NCBI RefSeq assembly: GCF_027579695.1
Contig: NC_083579.1
Location: 74,927,498 to 74,991,497, forward strand
Source: Neoarius graeffei
Taxonomy: Eukaryota > Chordata > Actinopteri > Siluriformes > Ariidae
DNA length: 64,000 nt
Direction of reading: 5' to 3'
Under the pieces are notes generated by a model. It was not told where the DNA came from. It did no database searches and saw nothing but the letters and a program-made list of their open reading frames with translations. Of this stretch, positions 30,143 to 41,502 are shown piece after piece (position 1 is the first letter of the stretch; each line of letters starts with the position of its first letter). The translations under genes were made by a program, and so were the position numbers.

Positions 30143-31059
30143 CTGAACAGGCAGAGAAAAAGAACGATAAACGGCTTCGACACACACACACACACACTGC
30201 AAACTATCAGTACTCAGATCTGCACAATTACACCAAACACTCAAGCCAGTTAAAGTTAGACGGCCTTTCGATTTCAGAAAAATCGGTGAAATTTAGTTCC
30301 GTTTGAAATTTGGCATTGTGATATCGGTTTATTTCTGCAATATCTGAAAAGAAGTTATTTAATTTGAAGGGGTTAAAGCAAATAATGTGCATGAAATCAC
30401 TCGCTCGCTCGCTTCGCGCAGTCAAGCAGACAGAGGAAGTCCGTGTGTGTGCGCATGCGCAGGTTTACTCAGGACCAAACTAATAAATTACTGCCATCTT
30501 TACCTTTGAGCGTGCACTGACCGTTCCATCACTCTGTCGCTAAACGAACAGCTGATCACACCGAGGTGCTCGCTGAGCGCCGATATTTATTCGTTTGGTC
30601 CCGAGTTTCCTTTCCGTCGTATATAACATAACGTCTTTTCTTCTGGCTTTCTTTCCGTTACTGTAGTTGCTTATTCACGTTTCATTCGCACTCCTCCATT
30701 TTTCTCTCCTGTTTCAAATTTGTATCCCACAATTGTTTGCCTTGCGCGAACGGGAAAAGCCCACCACATGATATGATGCAGTATCTTGAATTGGGTCATG
30801 GTGAAGCAGGAAAAAAAAATAGCAGAGAATTTAGGGCCATGTGGCCTGAAATTCATTAATTGTTCCACTAATAAAATTAGAAGTTTGTGATTCAAATTCA
30901 GTAGCTTTCGGTCCACTAAACAAAAATAATTGGGTGTCGGGGAAAATTCTTTTTATGTCCTACACTTGAAAAATCTGAAAGGCGGTCTAGCTTTAACACC
31001 AACCTGTCAGAGGCTCATATTAAAATCTCATACATCAATAGAAGATATTCAACACATAC
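30143..31059 (-). other. babam2 intron between coding exons 2 and 3
   Basis: This 917-bp intron has a donor GG|GTATGT at 31060/31059 and an acceptor at 30145-30143. It holds a short (CA)n at 30180-30197 and no recognisable transposon, in contrast to nearly all the surrounding DNA. Confidence 0.8.
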
Positions 31060-31196
31060 CCAGATTTAAGGTCGGTGATCCTCAGGCAGTTAGTGGAATC
31101 TAAACCGACACGACCGTTACGGACAACAGTGCAAAGTAAAGGCCTCAGCTCTGGAGACATCCGGCTCAGGGCCAGTTCTGGAGAAAGGCTGTTCAT
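31060..31196 (-). CDS. babam2: babam2 (BRE) first coding exon
   Basis: The frame [17 protein letters not shown], then [19 protein letters not shown] and TDLKSG, is the conserved N-terminus of BABAM2. The start at 31196-31194 aligns with the human start, and the upstream in-frame Met at 31238 lies in intron sequence. The acceptor is TTGCCCAG or CCCAGCAG just above 31218-31221, giving about 22 bp of 5' UTR in this exon; a further upstream non-coding exon is implied but not found. The donor is TCTGG|GTATGT. Minus-strand babam2 and plus-strand rbks are head to head. Confidence 0.93.
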
Positions 31197-31221
31197 CTTC
31201 CAGCGAAGGCTTTCTATACTG

Positions 31222-31538
31222 CTGGGCAAAAACAACACGACATAATCATTACTTTGGGTTCGATTTGGATTCCACAGAGGCGATGGTGCTGTGACGACGA
31301 GCGCGATCGGGGGGGGGGGGGGGGGGGGGGACTACAGTCACTATCAAATGGCTCAAAACCTGTGATGTGATGCACTTCCTTTGCAAACAGGAAGACGGAG
31401 TGACAGCATGTTGAAATGCTTGACTGATTTATACAGCAGCCGATGGCATTTGAGATATGCCACACACCAGTCGAAAAACTGTGCAAACTTTCACAAGAAC
31501 ATCTTTTCAACGGGATTTCTCACCACCACCTGGCTACT
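31222..31538. other. Intron or upstream sequence of babam2 with a G22 tract
   Basis: No exon seen. A run of 22 G lies at 31309-31330. Confidence 0.5.
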
Positions 31539-31542
31539 TTAA

Positions 31543-32712
31543 AGGTCCCATGGCATGAAATTTTCACTTTCTGAGGTTTTTTAACGTTAAAATGAGTTCC
31601 TCTGACCTTAAGTCACCCCAGTGGCTAGAAATTTCATAATGTGTAAACCAAACTATGCCCAACATTTGAGAATGGCGCGTCAAAACGGCGCGTTGATAAA
31701 CTCTTCCCTTGCCTACGTCAGCAAGGGAGATGATCCCCACGCCCCCCCTCTGGATTCCCACCCACTGTATGGATTGCCCGCCCAGCTCAAAAGTTGCCAC
31801 CAAACATGGAAGTTGCGCTGTACATGGATGTGACAACACAGAAAGGAGTCTGTTTTTACTGCCGACGGGAGAGCCCCTGAAGACGCAGTGGCTTAATTTT
31901 ATTTACTCCAATAATACGCCGTCGAGTCTACCTAAGACGGCGTATGTTTGTCGGAAGCATTTTCCTGATGAATGTTTCCACAACTTGGGACAGTACAGGG
32001 CAGGTTTTGCACATCAACTGTCACTGAAGCCTGGGTCCGTACCAAGCATCCCTGCCGCATCAGCCACAAACACCGAACAAGTAAGTGTATAACTGTTAAG
32101 TCGTTTTGCCGTGTTTTAAAATCGGTACCACGTTAGCCTTGCAATGGCTACATTAGCTGTGCAGCTAACTGCGCTACAAAACCAAAAAGCATGCAGCATG
32201 CTCTGTTATAATAGCCAATCAAAACAGTTTTTACAAAGACACCCACATTCTTTTTTTTAAGTCACTCGTTCATTTTATTTGTTTGTTTGTTCAGTAAAAA
32301 CCCAAACATTTTATGAATTTATTTTATTTCCTCGTGTCGCACCTTAATGACGTCAGCGCGCGGTATTTTTCCCTTCGCGGTTTGTTCCTTCTCTCTCGCC
32401 ATAGTAAGACACCCACAACCACTTGTTCTGACCCACTGGAGGTAGCGTCACAGTGCTGTTAGCCAATCAGAGGTGACACGTTTACATGTCATGAATATTA
32501 ATGATAAGACCCGCCCCCACCCTCTACCCTTCCCCGCCTCCTGCTTCTCATTAGCAAAACAACACACTGGGAAAAGCGCTGAAATGGGGCTTTCTCCCAG
32601 GAGGCTATATCTACGTGCCGAGGGTTCATTTCGAGAAAGGCTGCGGATATAACATCCGGAAACCTCCACGAGCCCGTTTAAAGCATCGACAAACCACCAT
32701 GCCATGGGACCT
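31543..32712 (+). mobile_element. TTAA-flanked (Kolobok-like) element with THAP exon
   Basis: It is flanked by TTAA at 31539-31542 and 32713-32716. The ends AGGTCCCATGGCATG and CATGCCATGGGACCT are perfect inverted copies. It encodes one THAP exon. TTAA duplication plus a THAP domain is the combination known for Kolobok transposons. No DDE core remains. It lies upstream of the babam2 start exon. Confidence 0.8.
31709..32080 (+). CDS. THAP-domain exon of the TTAA element
   Basis: CAVHGCDNTERSLFLLPTGE, W in TQWLNFIY, and VCRKHFPDECFHNL give the C2CH THAP pattern (C-x4-C ... W ... C-x2-H-F). The exon ends ACAGAACAA|GTAAGT at 32080/32081. The likely protein start is upstream Met near 31709, though the first 35 residues are not THAP. 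It would be the N-terminal DNA-binding domain of a transposase whose other exons are deleted. Confidence 0.65.
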
Positions 32713-32716
32713 TTAA

Positions 32717-33194
32717 CAAGGACGATATCCTAGATAATATTTTAGTATCATAAGAGCGCCAAGGTCCACGTTCAGCCTTGAACATGAGCACCGATGGTGG
32801 TGATGAGCCACAGGGTCGTCATCAGGAGGCTTCTGATGCAATGGAATCGTAGTTAACGGTGATGCTACCGGATAAACCATCATTACATCCTCTTAATAAT
32901 AGACACACCCTACTGTCTACAAAGCTCTTATTACATTCCTGATCAGTTGGAGGTAGCAAATCATTCTGCCATTGAACAGCGCCAAGTTGCAAAGACACAC
33001 CAAAAAGCGGCCATCACAGCTGCCAACGTGCGGAAATTGTACCCTCTTTGAAATGAATAAACTCCGATCCTTTGGTCTCAACCAAAGTGAAAAGGGAATA
33101 GTGTGCAGGATGACGCGCAGCCAAAAACAAACTATATTTGCTGCTAACAAGCTGCCATTATAGATCAGGCCCCGCCCTAGAGGGTGGGACATAC
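32717..33194. other. No gene seen
   Basis: Mixed sequence with short frames on both strands and no recognisable motif. Confidence 0.35.
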
Positions 33195-33459
33195 TAGTGC
33201 GTCTCAAAAAAAAAAAAAAAACCTTGAATATCGTGAAAAAGTTCAGCGTTGTCGGAATTAAATTCAAAAAGGTCAACTTTCTTATATTTTATATTCATTA
33301 TACATAAAGTGAAATATTTCAAGTATTTTTTTGGTTTTAATTTTGTTATATAGGTCATGAAAATCAGAAATCTAGTCTCTAATTATTAGAATATTTCCTA
33401 AGATCAATCAAAAAAGGATTTCCAAGACAGAAAATGTCCAACTCCTGAAAAGTAAATTA

Positions 33460-34817
33460 AATTTATTCACTCAATACTTGGTTGTTGCTCCTTTACCACG
33501 AATCACTGCATCAATGCGGCGTGGCGTGGCGCTGATCAGTCTGTGGCACTGCTGAGGTGTTATTGAAGCCCAGGTTGCTTTGATAGCAGCCTTCGCTATA
33601 TTTTCATTTGTATTTTTGGGTTGGGTGTTTCTCATCTTCCTCTTGACGATACCCTGTAGATTCTCGCTGGGGTTCAGGTCAGGCGAGTTGGCTGGCCGGT
33701 CAAGCGCATATCATCATGGTCAGCAAACCATTTGGCACTGTGGGCAAGTGCTAAGTCCTACTGGAAAAGGAAATTGGCATCTCCATAAAACTTGTCATCA
33801 GATGGAAGTATGAAGTGCTCTAAAATCTCCTGGTGGATGGCTGTGTTGACTTCGGACTTCTCATCTCATCTCATTATCTCTAGCCGCTTTATCCTTCTAC
33901 AGGGTCGCAGGCAAGCTGGAGCCTATCCCAGCTGACTACGGGTGAAAGGCGGGGTACACCCTGGACAAGTCGCCAGGTCATCACAGGGCTGACACATAGA
34001 CACAGACAACCATTCACACTCACATTCACACCTACGGTCAATTTAGAGTCACCAGTTAACCTAACCTACATGTCTTTGGACTGTGGTGGAAACCGGAGCA
34101 CCCGGAGGAAACCCACGCGGACACGGGGAGAACATGCAAACTCCACACAGAAAGGCCCTCGCCGGCCCCAGGGCTCGAACCCAGGACCTTCTTGCTGTGA
34201 GGCGACAGCGCTAACCACTACACCACCGTGCCACCCGACTTCGGACTTGATAAAAAAAAACGCAGTGGACCAACACCATCAGATGACGTGGCACCCCAAA
34301 TCATCACAGACTGCAGAAACTTCACACTGGACTTCAAACACCACTCTTCCTTCAGACTCTAGGACTTTGATTTCCAAATTAAATGCAAAATTTACTTTCA
34401 TCTGAAAAGAGGACTTTGCACTGAGCAACAGTCCAGTTCTTTCTCTCCTTAGCCCAGGTAAGACGCTTCTGACGTCGTCTCTGCTTCAGGAGTTGCTTGA
34501 TATTAGGAGTGTGACAGTTGTAGCCCTTTTCCTGAAAACGTCTGTGCGTTGGCTCTTGATGCACTGACACCAACCTCAGTCCACTCCTTGTGAAGCTCTC
34601 TCAAGTTCTTGAATCGACTTTTCTTGACAATCCTCTCAAGGCTGTGCTCATCCCTGTTGCTTGCGCACCTTTTCCAGCCAGCCTTTTCAGCAATGACCTT
34701 CTGTACCTTACCCTCCTTGTGAAGGGGGTTGATGATCATCTTCTGGACAACAGTCAAGTCAGCAGTCTTCCCCATGATTGTGGTTGCGTGTACTGAACTA
34801 GACCGAGAGATGCACAC
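33460..34817 (-). pseudogene. Tc1-like transposase, family D, broken
   Basis: N-terminal part (34773-34503): MGKTADLTVVQKMIINPLHK and ERIVKKSRFKNLRELHKEW. Middle (34573-34379): RRRQKRLTWAKERKNW and LFSDESKFCI with the first catalytic Asp. Near 33755 the QDLA-type motif of the second Asp is preceded by an in-frame TAG. The third acid is seen antisense near 33670 (NPSENL). Frameshifts, a stop and a SINE inactivate it. Confidence 0.8.
33860..34236 (-). mobile_element. tRNA-derived SINE, copy 4
   Basis: Same family as 1130-1508, with a 12-bp duplication GACTTCGGACTT at 33848-33859 and 34237-34248. It interrupts the Tc1-like transposase, so it is younger than that element. Confidence 0.92.
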
Positions 34818-35061
34818 TATTTATACTGTTTTACTGAAACTCGAAACGAAATATTCTAATAATTTGAGATACTGGATTTCTGATTTTCATGAGCTTTAAG
34901 CCATAAATAATCAAAATTAAAAAACACAAACAAAAAAAGGCTTTACACGTTTCACTTTGCATGTAATGCACGTAGAATATATGAAAGTTGACCTTTTTGA
35001 ATTAAATTACAAAAGAAATGAACCCTTTCACGATATCGTGATTTTTTGAGATGCACTAAAG

Positions 35062-36376
35062 TGGCGGCTACAATTAATTAATCGACACCTTTTCAGATTT
35101 ATGAATAAAAAACAAATTTTACAAAAGGTGTGTTTCAGTTACAACAGTTATTACTGGTTAAGTAATCAGCCGGAAGACCCGCCCCTCCCCCCTCAATCTT
35201 GTCATCTGATGACACAGCTCGTTAACCGAGATGGAATTTTTATCAGCGCGATCAGCAATTTAAGGAAAACCCGGACGTGATCATCGCAGGTGAGCATGGT
35301 GGAAAGATCATGGACATGTTTTTACTGATCAAATTCACCAACATTTCGTGATCTCCTCGTCGAAACCTACTTTGTTTCTTACTCTTTCATTTGGCAGCCA
35401 CCATTCTGTATCTAAATGCGCGTTTGGAAAATCACGTGAGGTGTCAATAATAGTGATCACTTTCACCGGTGTCCACCATTATCGACACCCTGTGGGATTA
35501 AGGGACATTTACAGCTGTTACGGATCGATCTTTATGTAACATTGTTGAAGTACTTTAAAAAAATAAGTGCTGTGATTTATAATATTTTTTCCTGATTCAT
35601 AACAGAATGGAATGTTTATAGAGTATTTGGAATCCTATTGCAATAAATAGAATTAGACCAGAATTAAATTCCTAGCATATTAAAAAATTACATTTGAAAT
35701 ATTCAGATTTTTCTATTTCATTCAGAATTTTTTTTTTTTTTTGCAGTTTGTTGTAAACATCTGATCTCATTATCTCTAGCCGCTTTATCCTGTTCTGCAG
35801 GGTCGCAGTCAAGCTGGAGCCTATCCCAGCTGACTACGGGCGAAAGGCGGGGTACACCCTGGACAAGTCGCCAGGTCATCACAGGGCCGACACAGACACA
35901 GACAACCATTCACACTCACATTCACACCTACGGTCAATTTAGAGTCACCAGTTAACCTAACCTGCATGTCTTTGAACTGTGGGGGAAACCGGAGCACCCG
36001 GAGGAAACCCACGCGGACACGGGGAGAACATGCGAACTCCGCACAGAAAGGCCGTCGCCGGCCACGGGGCTCGAACCCGGACCTTCTTGCTGTGAGGCGA
36101 CAGCGCTAACCACTACACCACCATACTGATTAGTGTTTTTTATAAATAATCATCTGGATGTCGATAATTAGGGAGCGGTGTCGATAACTGTGGACAAAGG
36201 TGTCTAATTAAAGAACGGAGTCATGTGATTTGATACGCCAAGTCATCAGGAATCAACTCATTTTTTTCCAGTGGAAGTTTGAGTAATTATTCATTCATGC
36301 ACAATTTACGTATTGAAAGTTTTTTTCTCCTTTTCGCCAAAAGATCGTTAAGGTATGGATAATTGTAGCTGCCGCT
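35062..36376. mobile_element. Unclassified TIR element with a SINE inside
   Basis: The left end GTGGCGGCTACAATTAATTA is matched, inverted, by GGATAATTGTAGCTGCCGC near 36357-36376. Subterminal ATCGACACC and GGTGTCGAT motifs occur near both ends (35082, 35470, 36178). Without the SINE it would be about 0.95 kb. No TSD was confirmed and no protein was found. Confidence 0.45.
35763..36122 (-). mobile_element. tRNA-derived SINE, copy 5, slightly 5'-truncated
   Basis: Same family as 1130-1508. The head ends at ACACCACCA rather than the full GTGCCGCC. Only a doubtful short duplication (CTGAT) is seen at the borders. Confidence 0.85.
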
Positions 36377-36594
36377 CTATTATATGTTCTAATTGGATGA
36401 ACAGGAGACTAGTACATTATGACTCATGCATTTTTTTTTTAAAGCATTTTCCTTGAAGTGACAAACTATGGAATAAAAATATTTTGGAGAACCTCAAACT
36501 ATTTTTGTGTTGTTTTTTTTTTTTCTAGATATAGAGGTTTTTCACCTGACGTCACAGGGTCACGTGACGCCCCGGTGTCCGCCATTTTGAAGGT

Positions 36595-36898
36595 CAAGCT
36601 AGCTAATGTCAACAACATAGTAGCTGGTATGTTACTGTAGCAATGTTTACGTTCAGTCATTTGGATGACTGTTAAAACCTTTCAGTCTCAAGTTTTTCCT
36701 TTACTGGATTTACTAGTTTACTGAGCGAGCGCGCTCGCTCCCAGCTTGCCCGAGCTAGCGCGCTGGCTCCGTAAACTAGTAAATACAGTAAAGGAAAAAC
36801 TTGAGACTGAAAGGTTTTAACAGTCATCCAAATGACTGAACGTAAACATTGCTACAGTAACATACTAGCTATGTTGTTGACGTTAGCTAGTGCTAACA
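36595..36898. repeat. Foldback with about 125-bp near-perfect arms
   Basis: Arms at about 36595-36722 and 36768-36898 are inverted copies with few mismatches (for example TTTACGTTCAGTCATTTGGA and TCCAAATGACTGAACGTAAA). The loop of about 45 bp is itself rich in GAGCGAGCGCGC and AGCGCGCT. It could form a long hairpin. Confidence 0.9.
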
Positions 36899-37078
36899 GC
36901 TAGCTGCTAGTGCACTGCTACAACTACACCGACCCTAATAATACAGTTCTTGGTCATTGCCTGGTAACAGCAAATTTATAACGGGCCATGTCTCAACAGA
37001 CTAAGAAGTTATTTCAATGACATTTAATAACATTTTGTTTATCCTGAGGACCAAAAGTAAATGAAAATGTGAACAAAC

Positions 37079-37501
37079 CTTAGCTGTAATAAGATGGCGA
37101 CCACCGGCTCCAGGGACGACCCGCTGATGTAGGCATGTTACCCAGCCTGACACAAAATATTTGTAGGTATCCAAATTCTTATACGCTTTCAGATCAATAC
37201 CTGTGTATGGCGATGGGTTTTTAACGACATAGGTATACAGATCATGTGGGCCGAAGTCAGGTAAAGACGAGGGCTTCGTGTACTTCCGTACGTCAGTGAA
37301 CAATCCTGGTGGAAGCGGGTAAACGTCGTTCTCTAAGCCTGCTAACCTCAATTTTTGCAAATACCTCTCCCTCTGCTCGCCCTGTATATGCCCTACGTCA
37401 CTGGATAGTGAAGGTGTTTTCTGCATCTCGCTCCTTTTTCTTTTATGTTTTTCGTTTGTCGCCTTCCTCGCATTCAAACCAATTCGAGCCGTGACGTCCA
37501 A
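37079..37501 (-). CDS. 5' exon of a SWIM/YqaJ-associated transposon protein
   Basis: Starts MDVTARIGLNARKA, has a basic region KHKRKRSEM, then RERYLQKLRLAGLENDVYPL, DLYTYVVKNPSPYTGIDLKA and YKNLDTYKYFVSGWV, ending HQRVVPGAGGRHLITAK and a weak donor AAG|GTTTGT at 37079/37078. The block D-(I/L)-Y-(S/T)-Y ... YT ... L-(K/R)-AYK-(N/S)-LD-(A/T)-Y is shared with the exon at 3664-4146. No stops. The next exon, expected to carry the SWIM finger, is absent. Function in transposition unknown. Confidence 0.65.
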
Positions 37502-37721
37502 AATGGCAGCCTAACGATGCATCACATGACTTGGTCACGTGGGTGAAAAACCTCTATACCGTCATATAGGTGTGCATAACACACACAAAAATATGAAAAC
37601 AATAAATTTTGATTACATGACATTTTAATCAGCTTTAGTTCTGCAATATGTTGAATATAAAAAAAGGTTATACTAGCATTATACTGGGTGAATGCAAATA
37701 ATAATATTATTATATATGCTA

Positions 37722-38240
37722 CCGTTCAAAAGTTTGGGGTCACTTTGAAATGTCCTTATTTTTGAAAGAAAAGCACTGTTCTTTTCAATGAAGATCACTT
37801 TAAACTAATCAGAAATGCACTCTATACATTGCTAATGTGGTAAATGACTATTCTAGCTGCAAATGTGTGGTTTTTGGTGCAATATCTCCATAGGTGTATA
37901 GAGGCCCATTTCCAGCAACTCTCACTCCAGTGTTCTAATGGTACAATGTGTTTGCTCATTGCCTCAGAAGGCTAATGGATGATTAGAAAACCCTTGTACA
38001 ATCATGTTAGCACAGCTGAAAACAGTTGAGCTCTTTAGAGAAGCTATAAAACTGACCTTCCTTTGAGCAGATTGAGTTTCTGGAGCATCACATTTGTGGG
38101 GTCGATTAAATGCTCAAAATGGCCAGAAAAATGTCTCGACTATATTTTCTATTCATTTTACAACTTATGGTGGGAAATAAAAGTGTGACTTTTCATGGAA
38201 AACACTAAATTGTCTGGGTGACCCCAAACTTTTGAACGGT
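37722..38240. mobile_element. Tc1-type MITE, copy 1 (518 bp)
   Basis: The ends CCGTTCAAAAGTTTGGGGTC and GACCCCAAACTTTTGAACGG are inverted, with TA at 37720-37721 and TA just after an extra T at the right. A second copy at 57262-57779 is the same length and differs at only a handful of bases. Non-coding. Confidence 0.88.
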
Positions 38241-39180
38241 TATATATATCAGCCAGTAAAAGCAAAACCCTCTAACTAATCTCTTGCTGTTCATAAAACT
38301 AAACAGTTGCACAATTTAACTGATACCTTTTTATCTAATATAATAAACAAACCCATCTGTCCACCCAGTGACAACATCAGCGTTCAATTCTGCTCAGTGT
38401 AAAACTAGCAAGCTAACAGGCTAATGCAGCTTTTATGCAACATCTGTGCTGTTTTTCTGATTCTTGTTTTGCCAATATTAAAAACCTCAAAAAATATTAT
38501 CCAACATTTGTTTGTTTGTTTTTTTTCTGTACCTTTCCAATAAATAAACACTACTTCTTCTTCATTTACAGAAGTAGCTAGCTGCTTTGCTGAAAACATT
38601 CACCACTTCCGGGTTGCTGTTTGGGGTCCTTCATGAGGCTATCCGCGCTAATGCCTGTTCTGCGGATGTTTATGGATCGTTACTACCCAGGACTTTATGA
38701 GCCGAATCATGACAAAAACAAATAAAACAGACATGGGTGTCGGTTTTTTAAGGTTAACAATTTTGTATTTTAGTCAATTGACAATTAGGTTTAATGTTAT
38801 TGAATCAGGAAACGCTAAGGGCTTCTCAAAGCGTGCTTATGTGTACATCATGCTCTTGGTTAAATATTTACACCTGTTTAGGATGTTAAACTAGTACATG
38901 AGATGAACTTTGCTTTATTGGCTGGTTTGGTAAAAGTTCACAGTTTTATTCTGACAGCACGTTTGGACAGTAGGTAAAGTTTAAAATTTTGTTATTATAA
39001 GCAGTCTATTTTTACTTCACTTCTATGGCAACACATTCCAACATGCATTATTTATATGACTATATTGAAATCTGTGGTTACTATAGGAACACTTAACTGA
39101 TATGAGTTACTTGTAGGCAGACATTGCATATCTGAGATCTATAAGAAATATGAGTTTATTTATTATTTTATTGTATTGTA
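38241..39180. other. No gene seen
   Basis: AT-rich, apparently unique sequence. A short frame at 38405-38599 (minus) has no recognised features. Confidence 0.4.
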
Positions 39181-40730
39181 CAACCCCGATTCCCAAAAAG
39201 TTGGGACAAGGTACAAATTGTAAATAAAAACGGAATGCAATAATTTACAAATCTCAAAAACTGATATTGTATTCACAATAGAACATAGACAACATATCGG
39301 ATGTCGAAAGTGAGACATTTTGAAATTTCATGCCAAATATTGGCTCATTTGAAATTTCATGACAGCATCACATCTCAAAAAAGTTGGGACAGGGGCAATA
39401 AGAGGCTGGAAAAGTTAAAGGTACAAAAAAGGAACAGCTGGAGGACCAAATTGCAACTCATTAGGTCAATTGGCAATAGGTCATTAACATGACTGGGTAT
39501 AAAAAGAGCATCTTGGAGTGGCAGCGGCTCTCAGAAGTAAAGATGGGAAGAGGATCACCAATCCCCCTAATTCTGCGCCGACAAATAGTGGAGCAATATC
39601 AGAAAGGAGTTCGACAGTGTAAAATTGCAACGAGTTTGAACATATCATCATCTACAGTGCATAATATCATCAAAAGATTCAGAGAATCTGGAAGAATCTC
39701 TGTGCGTAAGGGTCAAGGCCGGAAAACCATACTGGGTGCCCGTGATCTTCGGGCCCTTAGACGGCACCGCATCACATACAGGCATGCTTCTGTATTGGAA
39801 ATCACAAAATGGGCTCAGGAATATTTCCAGAGAACATTATCTGTGAACACAATTCACCGTGCCATCCGCCGTCGCCAGCTAAAACTCTATAGTTCAAAGA
39901 AGAAGCCGTATCTAAACACGATCCAGAAGCGCAGACGTCTTCTCTGGGCCAAGGCTCATTTAAAATGGACTGTGGCAAAGTGGAAAACTGTTCTGTGGTC
40001 AGACGAATCAAAATTTGAAGTTCTTTATGGAAATCAGGGACGCCGTGTCATTTGGACTAAAGAGGAGAAGGACAACCCAAGTTGTTATCGGCGCTCAGTT
40101 CAGAAGCCTGCATCTCTGATGGCATGGGGTTGCATTAGTGCGTGTGGCATGGGCAGCTTACACATCTGGAAAGACACCATCAATGCTGAAAGGTATATCC
40201 AGGTTCTAGAGCAACATATGCTCCCGTCCAGACGACGTCTCTTTCAGGGAAGACCTTGCATTTTCCAACATGACAATGCCAAACCACATACTGCAAAAAT
40301 TACAGCATCATGGCTGCGTAGAAGAAGGGTCCGGGTACTGAACTGGCCAGCCTGCAGTCCAGATCTTTCACCCATAGAAAACATTTGGCGCATCATACAT
40401 TAGACAAGAATGGGTTAACATTCCTATCCCTAAACTTGAGCAACTTGTCTCCTCAGTCCCCAGACGTTTACAGACTGTTGTAAAGAGAAAAGGGGATGTC
40501 TCACAGTGGGAAACATGGCCTTGTCCCAACTTTTTTGAGATGTGTTGTCATGAAATTTAAAATCACCTAATTTTTCTCTTTAAATGGATACATTTTCTCA
40601 GTTTAAACATTTGATATGTCATCTATGTTCTATTCTGAATAAAATATGGAATTTTGAAACTTGCACATCATTGCATTCTGTTTTTATTTATAATTTGTAC
40701 TTTGTCACAACTTTTTTGGAATCGGGGTTG
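39181..40730 (+). mobile_element. Tc1-like transposon, family B, copy 2
   Basis: Flanked by TA at 39179-39180 and 40731-40732. The ends CAACCCCGATTCCCAAAAAG and TTTTTTGGAATCGGGGTTG are inverted. Closely similar to 15683-17290 but on the other strand and with a deletion of about 53 bp in the transposase. Confidence 0.93.
39489..40403 (+). pseudogene. Tc1-like transposase, family B, truncated by a 53-bp deletion
   Basis: 304 residues, nearly identical to the intact protein at 15906-16982 up to ENIWRII. There a deletion (codons for the [16 protein letters not shown] stretch) shifts the frame to a stop. The remaining C-terminal codons (TRQEWVNIP...GDVSQW) follow out of frame. All three catalytic acids precede the break, but the C-terminal helix is lost. 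Confidence 0.9.
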
Positions 40731-40926
40731 TATTTGTCATTCTACACTGTAAGAGTATCCCATAATAAAGATAACACTTACATTTGCAAGGTATTTCACC
40801 CTTGGTTTCCATGTGAAATGTATAAAGCAGAGTACATGCACAGTGCAACACTGCCTTTTTTATCGATCTAGTCTGTCAAAGTTACTCGATCTAATTTTAA
40901 AATTGCTCTTAGTATGCTCTGTAACA

Positions 40927-41484
40927 ACAACTACTTCTTTTGGCTGCTCCCGATTAGGGGTCGCCACAGCGGATCTTTCGTCTCCATTGCTCCCTGTCTT
41001 CCGCATCCTTCTCAACCACTTTCATGTCCTCTCTCACCACATCCATGTATCTCCTCTTTGGCCTTCCTCGTTTTCGTTTGCCTGGCAGCTCCATCCTCAA
41101 CATTCTCCTTCCCACATGCTCTGCATCTCTTCTCAGGATGTGTCCGTACCATCTCAGTCTCATCTCTCTTAGCTTAATTCCCCAAGCTCTCCACATGTGC
41201 TGTCCTTCATCCTGTCCAACCTCCCATCCTCAACTCCGCCACCTCCAACTTTGCCTCCTGTCTCTTCGTTAAGGGTACGGTCTCCAATCCATACATCATA
41301 GCTGGCCTCACGACTGTCTTATACATCTTACCTTTCACTTTTGCTGGGACTTTCCGATCACAAATGACTCCCGAAATCCTTCTCCAACTGCTCCACCCTG
41401 CCTGAGCTCTCTGTTTCTCACCTCACTATCGCAGCCCCCATTTTCCTGCACAGTTGATCCCAGGTAAAATCACTTGAAGTGATT
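40927..41484 (-). mobile_element. 5'-truncated LINE copy with 18-bp target-site duplication
   Basis: TTAGTATGCTCTGTAACA is duplicated exactly at 40909-40926 and 41485-41502. Minus-strand translation gives the ORF2 C-terminal region LRWYGHILRRDAEHVGRRML then ELPGKRKRGRPKRRYMDVVR and EQWRRKIRCGDP. This tail is known from RTE-like or similar endonuclease-reverse transcriptase elements. The 5' part of the copy (41200-41484) is shifted out of frame. Confidence 0.85.
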
Positions 41485-41502
41485 TTAGTATGCTCTGTAA
41501 CA

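Larger units (their letters stand above)
33197..35056 (-). mobile_element. Tc1-like transposon, family D, decayed and split by a SINE
   Basis: Flanked by TA at 33195-33196 and 35057-35058. The ends GTGCGTCTCAAAAA and TTTTTTGAGATGCAC are inverted, and similarity between the arms extends for about 200 bp (AAAAAGGTCAACTTTCTTAT and complement). The element would be about 1.47 kb without the SINE at 33860-34236. Its minus-strand transposase is broken. Confidence 0.88.
36530..37558 (-). mobile_element. Second SWIM-type element, internally replaced by a foldback
   Basis: The ends TATAGAGGTTTTTCACC (36530) and GGTGAAAAACCTCTATA (ending 37558) are perfect inverted copies. Inside are one minus-strand coding exon of the SWIM-type protein at the right and a large foldback at the left. 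The ends share the first six bases TATAGA with the element at 2586-4183, and the encoded N-terminal domains are related, so they are distant members of one group. No helicase, THAP or SWIM finger remains here. Confidence 0.65.

Noticed and set aside
34379..34817. Separate small genes on the minus strand
   Set aside because: They are pieces of one broken Tc1-like transposase within TA-flanked ends.
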